DNA from: Oscillospiraceae bacterium
GTDB taxonomy: Bacteria; Bacillota; Clostridia; Oscillospirales; Oscillospiraceae
Assembly: GCA_017410425.1 (NCBI GenBank)
Contig: JAFQQV010000035.1
Location: 1 to 64,000 of the forward strand
Direction: 5' to 3'
Length of the DNA stretch: 64,000 bases
Below are positions 56,924-64,000 of the stretch, in pieces. How positions within the stretch are numbered: the stretch's first letter is position 1; every line of letters begins with the position of its first letter. The position numbers and the translations under genes were made by a program. Below the pieces are notes generated by a model, which saw only the letters and a program-made list of their open reading frames with translations, was not told the DNA's origin and did not search any database.

Positions 56924-57379
56924 ATGGCCTATTTTATCAGCATGCCCCAGATAAGCATGACCACGGTCTGGCTTGTGGCGATGGTTGTGCTGCTCATAGT
57001 TGAAGCCTCCGTGCCGGGGCTGGTGAGCATATGGTTTGCACTGGGTGCCTTTGCCGCCATGCTTTCAAGCCTGCTCCATGCGCCGCTCTGGCTGCAGTGC
57101 CTGTGGTTTGCGCTGGTGAGTATTTTGAGTCTCTGGCTTACAAGGCCCTTTGTGAAGAAGTTTGTAAATTCAAGGACGACGCCTACAAATCTGGACATGG
57201 TCATCGGCGCGGAGTGCCTTGTCATTGAGGATATTGACAATGTACTGGGCAGCGGCGCGGTATCTGTCGGCGGCAAGGAATGGACCGCACGAATGGAGGA
57301 TGCCGATGCCAGGGCGGTGAAGGGCGAGGTCGTTACGGCCCTTCGTATTGAAGGCGTGAAACTTATCGTGAAAAAGTAA
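56924..57379 (+). CDS. NfeD family membrane protein
   Basis: This short-form NfeD protein of 151 residues has two to three N-terminal helices (about 13-75). These are followed by the C-terminal OB-fold domain (about 85-150: MVIGAECLVIEDIDN, GAVSVGGKEWTARMEDADARAVKGEVV, ALRIEGVKLIVKK). NfeD proteins pair with SPFH proteins in membrane microdomains. The SPFH gene starts 22 nt downstream, confirming the pair. Confidence 0.95.
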   Translation: MAYFISMPQISMTTVWLVAMVVLLIVEASVPGLVSIWFALGAFAAMLSSLLHAPLWLQCLWFALVSILSLWLTRPFVKKFVNSRTTPTNLDMVIGAECLVIEDIDNVLGSGAVSVGGKEWTARMEDADARAVKGEVVTALRIEGVKLIVKK

Positions 57380-57401
57380 AGAATTATACAGGAGGTACAA
57401 A

Positions 57402-58301
57402 ATGGAATTTGTTCTTATTGTTTTGTTTGCCCTGGTGGTTATCACCGTTGTGCGCTGCATCCGCATCGTACAGCAGGCCAAGGCATACGTTATTGAGTTT
57501 CTGGGCGCTTACAAGACCACATGGAACGTGGGTATCCACTTCAAGATCCCCTTTGTGGAGAGAGTTGCAAAGGTTGTCTCCCTCAAGGAGCAGGTTGCAG
57601 ACTTCCCGCCCCAGCCCGTTATCACCAAGGATAACGTCACCATGCAGATTGACACCGTTATCTATTTCCAGATAACCGACCCCAAGCTCTACACCTACGG
57701 CATTGAGCAGCCTATTCTGGCTATCGAGAACCTCTCCGCCACCACCCTGCGTAACATCATCGGTGATCTGGAGCTGGACCAGTGCCTTACCAGCCGCGAC
57801 ATCATCAACTCCAAGATGCGCTCCATCCTGGACGATGCCACCGATCCCTGGGGCATCAAGGTCAACCGTGTTGAGCTGAAGAATATTCTGCCTCCCAAGG
57901 AAATCCAGAACGCCATGGAAAAGCAGATGAAGGCAGAGCGTGAACGCCGCGAGGCCATCCTCCGCGCCGAGGGTGAAAAGACCGCCGCCATTCTGGAGGC
58001 CGAGGGCGAAAAGCAGTCCGCCATTCTCCGCGCCGACGCAAAGAAGCAGCAGCAGATTCTCGAGGCCGAAGGTCAGGCCGAGGCTATCCTCAAGGTGCAG
58101 ACCGCTACCGCCGAGGGTATCCGCCTTATCAACGAGAGCTGCCCCTCCGAGGCAGTGCTTAAGCTGAAGGCTCTGGAGGCCTTCTCCGCCGCAGCAGACG
58201 GCAAGGCCACCAAGATCATCATCCCCAGCGAGATCCAGAGCATCGCCGGTCTTGCCAGCGGACTGATCGAGTCTGTGAAGAGCGAGGAAGCAAAGCAGTA
58301 A
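57402..58301 (+). CDS. SPFH/Band 7 (stomatin/paraslipin-like) membrane protein
   Basis: The 299-residue product has an N-terminal membrane hairpin (VLIVLFALVVITVVRCIRIV). The SPFH domain follows (AYVIEFLGAYKTTWNVGIHFKIPFVERV, KDNVTMQIDTVIYFQITDP, LDQCLTSRDIINSKMRSILDDATDPWGIKVNRVE). A long helical segment rich in repeated EAEGEKQ-like units (ILRAEGEKTAAILEAEGEKQ) mediates oligomerisation. SD AGGAGG precedes ATG 57402. It works with the upstream NfeD protein, probably organising membrane domains or protease complexes. Confidence 0.96.
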   Translation: MEFVLIVLFALVVITVVRCIRIVQQAKAYVIEFLGAYKTTWNVGIHFKIPFVERVAKVVSLKEQVADFPPQPVITKDNVTMQIDTVIYFQITDPKLYTYGIEQPILAIENLSATTLRNIIGDLELDQCLTSRDIINSKMRSILDDATDPWGIKVNRVELKNILPPKEIQNAMEKQMKAERERREAILRAEGEKTAAILEAEGEKQSAILRADAKKQQQILEAEGQAEAILKVQTATAEGIRLINESCPSEAVLKLKALEAFSAAADGKATKIIIPSEIQSIAGLASGLIESVKSEEAKQ

Positions 58302-58312
58302 CTATTCGACAT

Positions 58313-58426
58313 AAAGGCCCCCTTGTTAAAGGGGGCTGTCGAGCGTTTACGCGAGACTGGGGGATTTTTGAATCCCTCCGTCTCGCCTTGCGGCGAGCCA
58401 CCTCCCTTTGACAAGGGAGGCTTTAA
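58313..58426. repeat. Family A repeat, copy 8
   Basis: AAAGGCCCCCTTGTTAAAGGGGGCTGTCGAGC, GCGAGACTGGGGGATTTTTGAATCCCTCCGTCTCGC, then CACCTCCCTTTGACAAGGGAGGCTTT. This copy shows the uninterrupted form of the part that is split by the MITE-like insertion at 51661. Confidence 0.8.
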
Positions 58427-58464
58427 AACATTTAGGATAAAAAGATACAGAGAGGTACACAATT

Positions 58465-59736
58465 ATGCACAGCAGAACCCTTGATTTTCTCAGCCGTCAC
58501 GGCATAAGCCCCGAACTTGTAAATCCCCTTGAGTGTGCCGAGCCTATGCTCCGGGATATGTGGCAGGGTCTTCGCGGCAAGGAAAGCTCCATGGCAATGA
58601 TCCCCACCTATCTGAGCAATGACGGTGCTGTGGCACCCGGCAGCTGCGCCGTGGTCATCGACGCCGGCGGCACCAATTTCCGTACCGCACTGCTGACTTT
58701 CGAGGAAGATGGCTATAAGCTGGAGGGCCTTAAAAAGCAGCCCATGCCCGGCATAGGCAAGCCCTGCAGCTGGGAAGAATTTGTGAGCTTTGTTGCTGAC
58801 AATGTGGAGCCTTTCATGTCCAGGGCTGATGTTATCGGCTTCTGCTTTTCCTACAGCGCTGTTATCCTGCCCAATATGGACGGCAGAGTAAACCGCATCG
58901 ACAAGGAAGTTGTGGTAACCGGCTCCGAGGGCCAGCTGGTGGGTGAGAGCCTTTCCAGGGAGCTTGAGCGCCGCGGTTATCCCGGCAAGCGGGTCGTTGT
59001 GCTCAATGACACCGTGGCTGTTTTGCTGGGTGGCGCTGCCTCTATTGATAAGTCTCAGTACAGCGGCTTTATCGGTCAGGTCAGCGGCACCGGCACCAAC
59101 ACCTGTGCCACCGTTTTCCGCCGTGACATTGAGAAGCTGGGCCTTGAGGATAATGGCAGCATGATCATCAACCTTGAATCCGGCCAGTATAACGGCTTCA
59201 AGCGGGGCGACTTTGACCTTCAGCTGGATTCTGCCAGCAACAACCCCGGCGATAAGCAGATGGAAAAAATCACCGCCGGCGTGTATCTGGGCCAGCTGGT
59301 GCGCCTGATGCTGCGCTGTGCTGCAGATGAGGGCCTGCTCAGCGCCGAGGGTGCAGAGAAGGTACGCGCTCTGGGCAATATCGACTCCGCTGTTATTGAC
59401 GCCTGGGCAAGCGGCGAAGGCTATGAAAACATCGGCAGCAACGAGGCCGATCAGGAGCTGGCAAGAGAGCTGAGCCTTGCAGTGTTTGAGCGCTCTGCAA
59501 GATGCATGTGCACAAACCTTGTGGCGCTGAGCCTGCTGATGGATGCGGGCCGTGAAAAGCCTGTCTGCGTTCTGGCTGAGGGTTCCCTTGTTCAGCGCGG
59601 CCGCCACTACCGCCCCGTGCTGGAGCGCCTGCTGCAGGAATGCGGCGAGACTCTGGGTATCTCTATTGAGCTGCACATAGGCAATGACACCACCCAGCCC
59701 GGCTCCGCCGCCGCTGCGCTGCTGAATCTGAAGTGA
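58465..59736 (+). CDS. Eukaryotic-type hexokinase family protein
   Basis: This 423-residue sugar kinase is of the hexokinase (not ROK) family. The phosphate 1 loop is VVIDAGGTNFRTALLTF, FCFSYSAVILPNMDG lies in the sugar-binding region, the catalytic aspartate is in VVLNDTVAVLLGG, QVSGTGTNTCATVF is the phosphate 2/adenosine part, and NLESGQYNGF carries the sugar-contact glutamate. The C-terminal adenosine segment is VLAEGSLVQRGRHYRPVLE. It lies 163 nt after the SPFH gene across a repeat. It phosphorylates hexoses; glucose specificity is likely but not proven. Confidence 0.9.
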   Translation: MHSRTLDFLSRHGISPELVNPLECAEPMLRDMWQGLRGKESSMAMIPTYLSNDGAVAPGSCAVVIDAGGTNFRTALLTFEEDGYKLEGLKKQPMPGIGKPCSWEEFVSFVADNVEPFMSRADVIGFCFSYSAVILPNMDGRVNRIDKEVVVTGSEGQLVGESLSRELERRGYPGKRVVVLNDTVAVLLGGAASIDKSQYSGFIGQVSGTGTNTCATVFRRDIEKLGLEDNGSMIINLESGQYNGFKRGDFDLQLDSASNNPGDKQMEKITAGVYLGQLVRLMLRCAADEGLLSAEGAEKVRALGNIDSAVIDAWASGEGYENIGSNEADQELARELSLAVFERSARCMCTNLVALSLLMDAGREKPVCVLAEGSLVQRGRHYRPVLERLLQECGETLGISIELHIGNDTTQPGSAAAALLNLK

Positions 59737-59758
59737 AGATAAAGATTCCTTAACATGC

Positions 59759-59787
59759 TTGCATGAGGCGAAAAGCCGTGCTATAAT
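59759..59787 (+). promoter_or_regulatory. Promoter of the small multidrug export family gene
   Basis: TTGCAT (59759-59764) and TATAAT (59782-59787) are spaced by 17 nt, 41 nt before the ATG at 59829. Confidence 0.75.
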
Positions 59788-59828
59788 GTGCAGGATTTGA
59801 CTAATTCTGGATACTACGGAGAAACATA

Positions 59829-60308
59829 ATGATCGAATGGTTGACCGGCACCGTCGCCGGGAAGTTTATAAGCACTTTCTTCATTTCCATGGTGCCTGTT
59901 GTTGAGCTTCGCGCAGGTCTGCCCTATGGCATTGCGCTGGGCCTGGATTATCCTCTGGCCCTGCTGGCCGCCGTTGTGGGCAATATACTTCCTGTGCCCT
60001 TTATCATTATTTTTGTTGAACGCGTTTTTGCCTGGATCAGAGAGCATATGCCCGCGCTCGACGGCTTTGTCACCAGACTTGAGAACAAGGCCCATCTCAA
60101 AAGTGACGGCGTGCAGAAGTACGGTCCCATCGCGCTGCTGCTCTTTGTCGGCATTCCTCTGCCCGGTACCGGCGCATGGACAGGCTCACTTATTGCAGCC
60201 CTGCTTGGTCTCAAGCCCAGAAGTGCCATACCCTGTATTGTGCTGGGCGTGCTGCTGGCAGCCGGTATTATGACCGCGCTGACCTACGGCGTGATATGGC
60301 TCATATAG
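59829..60308 (+). CDS. Small multi-drug export family membrane protein (COG2426)
   Basis: The 159-residue protein has four to five helices. Family features are TFFISMVPVVELRAGLPYGIALGL near the start and YGPIALLLFVGIPLPGTGAWTGSLIAALLGL, a VTT/DedA-like re-entrant pattern. The export label is historical and weakly supported. SD GGAG lies 5-6 nt before ATG 59829. It has its own promoter and is followed by the structured element and terminator at 60308-60457. Confidence 0.9.
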   Translation: MIEWLTGTVAGKFISTFFISMVPVVELRAGLPYGIALGLDYPLALLAAVVGNILPVPFIIIFVERVFAWIREHMPALDGFVTRLENKAHLKSDGVQKYGPIALLLFVGIPLPGTGAWTGSLIAALLGLKPRSAIPCIVLGVLLAAGIMTALTYGVIWLI

Positions 60309-60457
60309 TCAAAATAACACCGAGGCTCATGTACCGCCGCAAGCGACAGTACATTGACCGGCGGTGTTATTTTTCCTTTCCAACTCAGACCCGCTGCGCT
60401 GGGCTCTGAGTTGGTTCAATAAAACAGTCCCGGAGAAAACCTCCGGGACTGTTTTTT
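60308..60457 (+). ncRNA. Three-hairpin structured RNA-like element, copy 2, ending in a terminator
   Basis: Hairpin 1 pairs AAAATAACACCG with CGGTGTTATTTT, with ATGTAC/GTACAT inside around GCAAGC. Hairpin 2 is CCAACTCAGACCC/GGGCTCTGAGTTGG around GCTGCGCT. Hairpin 3 is AAAACAGTCCCGGAG/CTCCGGGACTGTTTT plus a T run. Layout, loop words and TTTTTCCTTTCCAA spacer match copy 1 at 54170, while the stem sequences differ with pairing kept. It follows the membrane protein gene directly, so it could be its 3' UTR. Confidence 0.5.
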
Positions 60458-60540
60458 GTAGGGACCGGCGTCCTCGACGGTCCGTTGTATGGTGAATATC
60501 TGTACAGGATTGCGGACCGCCAGGGATGGCGGTCCCTACG
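60458..60540. repeat. TGTAGGG palindromic repeat, subtype B, copy 3
   Basis: TGTAGGGACCGGCGTCCTCGACGGTCCG, spacer, then CGGACCGCCAGGGATGGCGGTCCCTACG. It abuts the terminator of the preceding element and the end of the P-ATPase gene. Confidence 0.85.
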
Positions 60541-60558
60541 GGGAGATCAGGGGGAAGC

Positions 60559-62448
60559 TTAAACAGCTTTCGTGTTCAAGGCGCGTATCGCGTTGAGTAC
60601 CGCCAGCACCATGACACCCACGTCTGCAAAGATTGCGGCCCACATGCCGGCATAGCCCAGCGCACCAAGGACAAGGCACAAAAGCTTGATGCCCAGGGCA
60701 AAGACGATGTTCTGGTACACGATGCCCACGCATTTGCGGGAAATCTTTATGGCTTTGGCAATTTTCAGCGGATCGTCGTCCATCAGCACAATGTCTGCCG
60801 CCTCGATAGCAGCGTCGGAACCCAGCGCACCCATGGCGATGCCGATGTCGGAGCGGGTGATAACCGGGGCGTCGTTTATACCGTCGCCCACGAAGCAGAG
60901 CTTGTGCCTGGGCTTCTGTGCGGCCATAAGCTCCTCCAGCTTTTCCACCTTGTGGTTGGGCAGAAGCTCTGCGTAAAACTCGCTTATGCCAAGCTGGCCG
61001 GCAAAGTGGGCGGCGCTGCTATGATTATCGCCGGTGAGCATTACGATGCGCTCTATGCCAAGCTTTTTAAGCTCAGAGATGGCCTTTGCGGAATTGGGCT
61101 TTACAAGGTCGGATATGAGGATATAGCCCGCATATTTTCCCTCTGCCGCCACATGGATGCAGGTGCCGCTGTGGGAAATTTCCTCACAGGAAACATTCTG
61201 CAGCTCCATAAGCTTGCGGTTGCCAATGGCCAGGCTGATGCCGTCTACTGTGGCGGTGATTCCGTAGCCGGAGTGCTCGGTGATATTGCTGACCCGGCTG
61301 CGGTCGATTTCTTTTGCATAGGCCCGCTGCAGGGAGAGGCTTATGGGGTGGGAGCTTGCCCACTCGGCATGGGCGGCAAGCTCAATGAGCCGCGCCTTGT
61401 CCATACCAAAGCTCTCCACATGGCTTACCTCAAATACACCAAGGGTCAGGGTGCCGGTCTTGTCAAAGACCAGATTCTTTACCTGGCTGAGGGCCTCGAG
61501 GAAGTTTGAGCCCTTGACCAGTATACCCGCCCGGCTGGCACCGCCGATGCCGGCAAAGAAGCTGAGGGGGATGCTGATAACCAAAGCGCAGGGGCAGCTT
61601 ATAACAAGGAAGGTCAGGGCCCTGTAAAGCCAGACGCTGAACATGGCCTCCATGCCCATTATCATGCGTGCAACAGGCGGCAGCAGGGCCAGAGCCAGCG
61701 CCGAGCAGCAGACCGCCGGGGTGTAGACCCTTGCAAAGCGGGAGATAAAATTCTCGCTTCTGGACTTGCGGTGGCTGGAGTTTTCCACCAGCTCCATAAT
61801 GCGGGCAACAGTGGACTCGCCAAATTCCTTTGTGGTTTCAATACGCAGTATGCCGGAGAGATTGATGCAGCCGCTGACAATGCTGTCGCCCACGCTCACA
61901 TCCCTGGGCATACTCTCGCCGGTGAGGGCGGAGCTGTCCAGCGCGGAAGAACCCTCAATGACGGTGCCATCCAGGGGCACACGCTCACCGGGCTGCACAA
62001 GGATGATGCTGCCCACCGGTACATCCTCCGGGTCCAGCTCTTCAAGGCCGTTCTCGGTTTCAAGCCGGGCATAGTCCGGGCGCAGATCCATAAGCTCGTT
62101 TATATTCCGGCGGCTGCGGCCCACAGCAATGGACTCAAAAAGCTCACCCACCTGATAAAAGAGCATGACCGCAACGGCCTCGTTAAAGTCGCCCGTGCCG
62201 TCAAAAAGGGCTAAGGCGATGGCACCCACGGTGGCAACAGCCATAAGAAAATTTTCGTCAAAGACCTGCCGGTTTATAATGCCCTTCAGGGCTTTTTTCA
62301 AAACGTCCTGACCGATGCACCAGTATGACGCGGCATAGAGGGCCATGGACAGAAGCTCAGGCAGGCTTATAAGGTTCACCGCCAGCAGCAAAGCCGCGGA
62401 TATAATTATGCGGCGCAGGCTTTTCTTCTGCTTTTTGTTGAGATTCAT
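60559..62448 (-). CDS. Zn/Cd/Pb-type P1B ATPase
   Basis: The 629-residue efflux pump has no HMA domain of its own. It shows TGESMPRDVSVGD (actuator), membrane motif SCPCALVISIPLSF (CPC), the phosphorylation site DKTGTLTLGVFEV, HPISLSLQ (HP motif), VMLTGDNHSSA and [21 protein letters not shown] conserved helix aspartate of ZntA/CadA types lies in the last helices (AIFADVGVMVLAVLNAIR). Start ATG 62448 lies 4 nt past the stop of the HMA gene, with no strong SD, so translation is coupled. A longer upstream frame overlaps that gene and was rejected. Metal preference is by family. Confidence 0.93.
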   Translation of the reverse strand: MNLNKKQKKSLRRIIISAALLLAVNLISLPELLSMALYAASYWCIGQDVLKKALKGIINRQVFDENFLMAVATVGAIALALFDGTGDFNEAVAVMLFYQVGELFESIAVGRSRRNINELMDLRPDYARLETENGLEELDPEDVPVGSIILVQPGERVPLDGTVIEGSSALDSSALTGESMPRDVSVGDSIVSGCINLSGILRIETTKEFGESTVARIMELVENSSHRKSRSENFISRFARVYTPAVCCSALALALLPPVARMIMGMEAMFSVWLYRALTFLVISCPCALVISIPLSFFAGIGGASRAGILVKGSNFLEALSQVKNLVFDKTGTLTLGVFEVSHVESFGMDKARLIELAAHAEWASSHPISLSLQRAYAKEIDRSRVSNITEHSGYGITATVDGISLAIGNRKLMELQNVSCEEISHSGTCIHVAAEGKYAGYILISDLVKPNSAKAISELKKLGIERIVMLTGDNHSSAAHFAGQLGISEFYAELLPNHKVEKLEELMAAQKPRHKLCFVGDGINDAPVITRSDIGIAMGALGSDAAIEAADIVLMDDDPLKIAKAIKISRKCVGIVYQNIVFALGIKLLCLVLGALGYAGMWAAIFADVGVMVLAVLNAIRALNTKAV

Positions 62449-62452
62449 GGGA

Positions 62453-62671
62453 TTAAAATTCAATCTCGCAGTCGGGCTCGATCTTCCTGCAGGCCTTGAA
62501 AACCTCCTGCATGACGGCCTTTTCCTCAGCGCCTTCCTCAAACTCAACCTTCATTTTAAGGCTCATATAGCTGACGCTGGCATCCTTGACGCCGGGGGTC
62601 TTCTTTGCGGCCTGCTCCATAAGGTTTGCGCAGTTGGCGCAGTCAACTTCAATTTTATAAGTCTTTTTCAT
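62453..62671 (-). CDS. Heavy-metal-associated (HMA) domain protein
   Basis: This 72-residue soluble protein has the metal motif VDCANCANLMEQAA (CxxC at 11-14 region) and the full ferredoxin-like HMA fold (TPGVKDASVSYMSLKMKVEF). It is encoded 4 nt before the P-ATPase, which lacks an HMA domain, so it acts as the detached metal-binding domain or chaperone of that pump. SD AGGAGG lies before ATG 62671. Confidence 0.95.
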   Translation of the reverse strand: MKKTYKIEVDCANCANLMEQAAKKTPGVKDASVSYMSLKMKVEFEEGAEEKAVMQEVFKACRKIEPDCEIEF

Positions 62672-62690
62672 GTTATATTTCCTCCTGACA

Positions 62691-62749
62691 ATTAAACACT
62701 TGTTTAATCTTTATAACAGAAGTATAATATTCAAAAAATCCAAAGTCAA
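62691..62749 (-). promoter_or_regulatory. Promoter and ArsR-type operator of the HMA-ATPase operon
   Basis: On the minus strand TTGACT (62744-62749) and TATACT (62721-62726) are spaced by 17 nt. Just downstream lies ATTAAACA-CT-TGTTTAAT (62691-62708), a perfect 8-2-8 palindrome of the kind bound by ArsR/SmtB repressors. The ArsR-type regulator encoded divergently at 62902 is the obvious candidate to bind it. Confidence 0.8.
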
Positions 62750-62817
62750 TTGACCCCGGCTACTCTCTGCCAAAAGGGCGAGGGAGATTGCTGATTTGCA
62801 CATTATTGGCAGTCAGT

Positions 62818-62882
62818 GTAGGGAGCGGATTCATCCGCTCCGCAGGCCGGCAGAAGCGGAAGGGATAAATCCCTTCCCTACA
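62818..62882. repeat. TGTAGGG palindromic repeat, subtype C, copy 4
   Basis: TGTAGGGAGCGGATTCATCCGCTCC, spacer, then GCGGAAGGGATAAATCCCTTCCCTACA. It lies in the divergent region 62672-62901, between the operator and the regulator gene. Confidence 0.85.
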
Positions 62883-62901
62883 TAGCAAAGGAAGTATACT
62901 G

Positions 62902-63627
62902 ATGCCTAACCATACATTACCCCATGACCATGGCAACGCCAAGCGGGCTATGCCCCTGATGGAAAAGCTGCAGCAGACGGAGAATTTTTCCGCCGTGGCA
63001 GAGATGATGAGCCTGCTTTCAGACTCCAGCCGCCTGCGGATTTTCTGGCTGCTCTGCCACTGTGAAGAGTGCGTTGTGAACATCTCCGCCATGACGGAGA
63101 TGTCCAGCCCTGCGGTGAGCCACCATCTGCGTATGCTCAAGGACGGCGGGCTTATCGTCAGCCGCCGGGACGGGCGCGAGGTCTATTATTCCGCCGCCGA
63201 CACGCCCCAGTGCCGCCTGCTTCACTCCACGGTGGAAAAGCTGATGGAGCAGAGCGGTATGGGCCTCAGCGAGGGGAGGCTTGTTGTCTCCGGCTACAGC
63301 CAAAGCCAGATTGACACCGTGCGCCGCATGCACGATGAATTGGTGGCAAGGCCGGAGATGCGCATTACCATTGAGGAGCTGGCAAGAAAATATCTCATGA
63401 ATCCCACCACCCTCAAGGAACTTTTCAAGGCGGTCTACGGTGATTCCCTGGCCTCCCACATCAAGAGCCATCGCATGGAAAAGGCGGCGGAGCTATTGTC
63501 AGACTCTGATGAGAGCGTTGCCGCCATTGCGGCCGCCGTGGGCTATGAAAGCCCCAGCCGATTTTCCGCCGCCTTCAGGGAGCGCTACCACATGCTCCCG
63601 GCGGAATACAGAAAGCAGAGGAAATGA
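62902..63627 (+). CDS. ArsR-type repressor fused to an AraC-type DNA-binding domain
   Basis: The 241-residue protein has an ArsR winged helix at about 30-105 (FSAVAEMMSLLSDSSRLRIFWLLCHCEECVVNISAMTEMSSPAVSHHLRMLKDGGLIVSRRDGREVYYSA), including a CHCEEC cysteine cluster suited to metal sensing. An AraC/XylS-type double helix-turn-helix follows at about 145-241 (TIEELARKYLMNPTTLKELFKAVYGDSL, SVAAIAAAVGYESPSRFSAAFRERY, MLPAEYRK). It also has a His-rich start (HTLPHDHGN). The fusion of two DNA-binding families is unusual. It is divergent from the HMA-ATPase operon, which it probably controls. GGAAG lies before ATG 62902. Confidence 0.92.
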   Translation: MPNHTLPHDHGNAKRAMPLMEKLQQTENFSAVAEMMSLLSDSSRLRIFWLLCHCEECVVNISAMTEMSSPAVSHHLRMLKDGGLIVSRRDGREVYYSAADTPQCRLLHSTVEKLMEQSGMGLSEGRLVVSGYSQSQIDTVRRMHDELVARPEMRITIEELARKYLMNPTTLKELFKAVYGDSLASHIKSHRMEKAAELLSDSDESVAAIAAAVGYESPSRFSAAFRERYHMLPAEYRKQRK

Positions 63628-63642
63628 CAGGGGATAATGTTT

Positions 63643-63760
63643 GCCCTCTCCGTCTTTTTGCTTCGCAAAAATCCACCTCCCCCGGAGTGGGAGGCAAGAA
63701 ACTTGGCTCTCCCACTGGGAGAGCTGGCATTTGTGAGGAACGAGCAAATGACTGAGAGGG
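63643..63760. repeat. Family A repeat, copy 9
   Basis: GCCCTCTCCGTCTTTTTGCTTCGC, CCACCTCCCCCGGAGTGGGAGGCAAG, TTGGCTCTCCCACTGGGAGAGCTGGC, then GACTGAGAGGG. This copy shows the full family layout: inverted ends, two CTCCC/GGGAG hairpins and a variable small hairpin. Confidence 0.8.
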
Positions 63761-63794
63761 TTAAGAACCATTGGCTTTACAGAAAGGAGCAATT

Positions 63795-64000
63795 ATGCCT
63801 GTATATAAATTAGCCTCAAGATATGAGCTGGACATAGAAAAAACCTTTGAGTGCGGCCAGTGCTTCCGCTGGAACGCGGATGAAAAGGGCGTATACCGGG
63901 GCGTTGCCTACGGCTGGCCCGCCCGGGTCTGGAATGAGGGGGATGAGGTGTACATCTCCAGCGATGCCCCCGAAGAGCTCTGGCAGGAATACTTTGATCT
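63795..64000 (+). CDS. 8-oxoguanine DNA glycosylase, N-terminal part (cut by the window)
   Basis: The visible 68 codons read PVYKLASRYELDIEKTFECGQCFRW, then GVAYGWPARVWNEGDEVYISS. The ECGQCFRW segment is the hallmark of the OGG N-terminal domain that precedes the HhH-GPD glycosylase domain. SD AAAGGAG precedes ATG 63795. The enzyme removes oxidised guanine from DNA. The catalytic part lies beyond the window. Confidence 0.88.
   Translation, partial: MPVYKLASRYELDIEKTFECGQCFRWNADEKGVYRGVAYGWPARVWNEGDEVYISSDAPEELWQEYFD

Noticed and set aside
62449..62547. 33-codon N-terminal extension of the P-ATPase
   Set aside because: It overlaps the HMA gene out of frame and has no SD; the ATG at 62448, coupled to the HMA stop, fits better.

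Overview
The window is a chromosomal segment of a Gram-positive, G+C-rich member of the Clostridia, most likely an Oscillospiraceae/Ruminococcaceae-type gut anaerobe. The evidence is a T-box upstream of pheST, a UPF0297/IreB gene, CsoR-type copper control, a GerS-like lipoprotein next to an alanine racemase (the C. difficile germination arrangement), TTGACA/TATAAT-type promoters, strong SD sites, and many short palindromic intergenic repeats of the kind seen in gut Clostridia. There is no plasmid or phage backbone. Most of it is ordinary housekeeping sequence with small accessory modules between.

Layout. 1-8.9 kb: tRNA-Ser (cut by the edge), cca, a leftward operon (GerS-like lipoprotein, alr, truncated pyruvate kinase), then T-box-pheS-pheT and ireB. 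9-13.2 kb: a family III CoA-transferase and the csoR-copA copper operon. 13.3-15.6 kb: an unrecognised three-gene membrane operon ending in a 38-residue peptide. 15.7-22.7 kb: the leftward series DUF1385-prmC-recA-recX-rimO-pgsA-cysS, preceded by a two-component system (22.7-24.4 kb). 24.7-31.6 kb: a rightward operon with a TetM/EF-G-like GTPase fused to a Rae1/YacP-like NYN nuclease, an overlapping YlmH-type S4 protein, pepT, an MFS transporter and an N-acetylhexosamine kinase. 31.7-36 kb: threonine aldolase with a divergent LysR regulator, then a second two-component system. 36-43.7 kb: a sugar ABC importer without ATPase, then a membrane-fusion protein and a MacB-like protein, also without ATPase. 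43.7-53.3 kb: FliB-like protein, ABC-F, DegV, RidA, DUF819, KPR-like reductase, class III aminotransferase and DUF401. 53.3-56.7 kb: flavodoxin-ferredoxin protein, four tRNAs (Val-Phe-Gly-Cys), hslO, methyltransferase and YerC. 56.9-60.3 kb: nfeD, SPFH protein, hexokinase and a small membrane protein. 60.5-64 kb: a Zn/Cd-type P-ATPase, an HMA protein, an ArsR-AraC fusion regulator and the start of an 8-oxoguanine glycosylase gene.

Intergenic DNA carries at least three repeat families: a CTCCC/GGGAG composite palindrome of about 100-170 bp, the TGTAGGGA...TCCCTACA palindromes in two subtypes, and a nested-hairpin MITE-like element that has inserted inside a CTCCC copy. Two related three-hairpin RNA-like elements differ by compensatory changes in their stems. 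One of them sits between two 17-bp copies of the tRNA-Cys 3' end.

The most interesting candidate system is the GTPase-NYN fusion with its overlapping YlmH gene. It combines a ribosome A-site-binding translation factor, an A-site-type endoribonuclease domain and an S4 protein of the ribosome-quality-control type in one transcription unit. This suggests an undescribed ribosome-rescue or mRNA-surveillance module.
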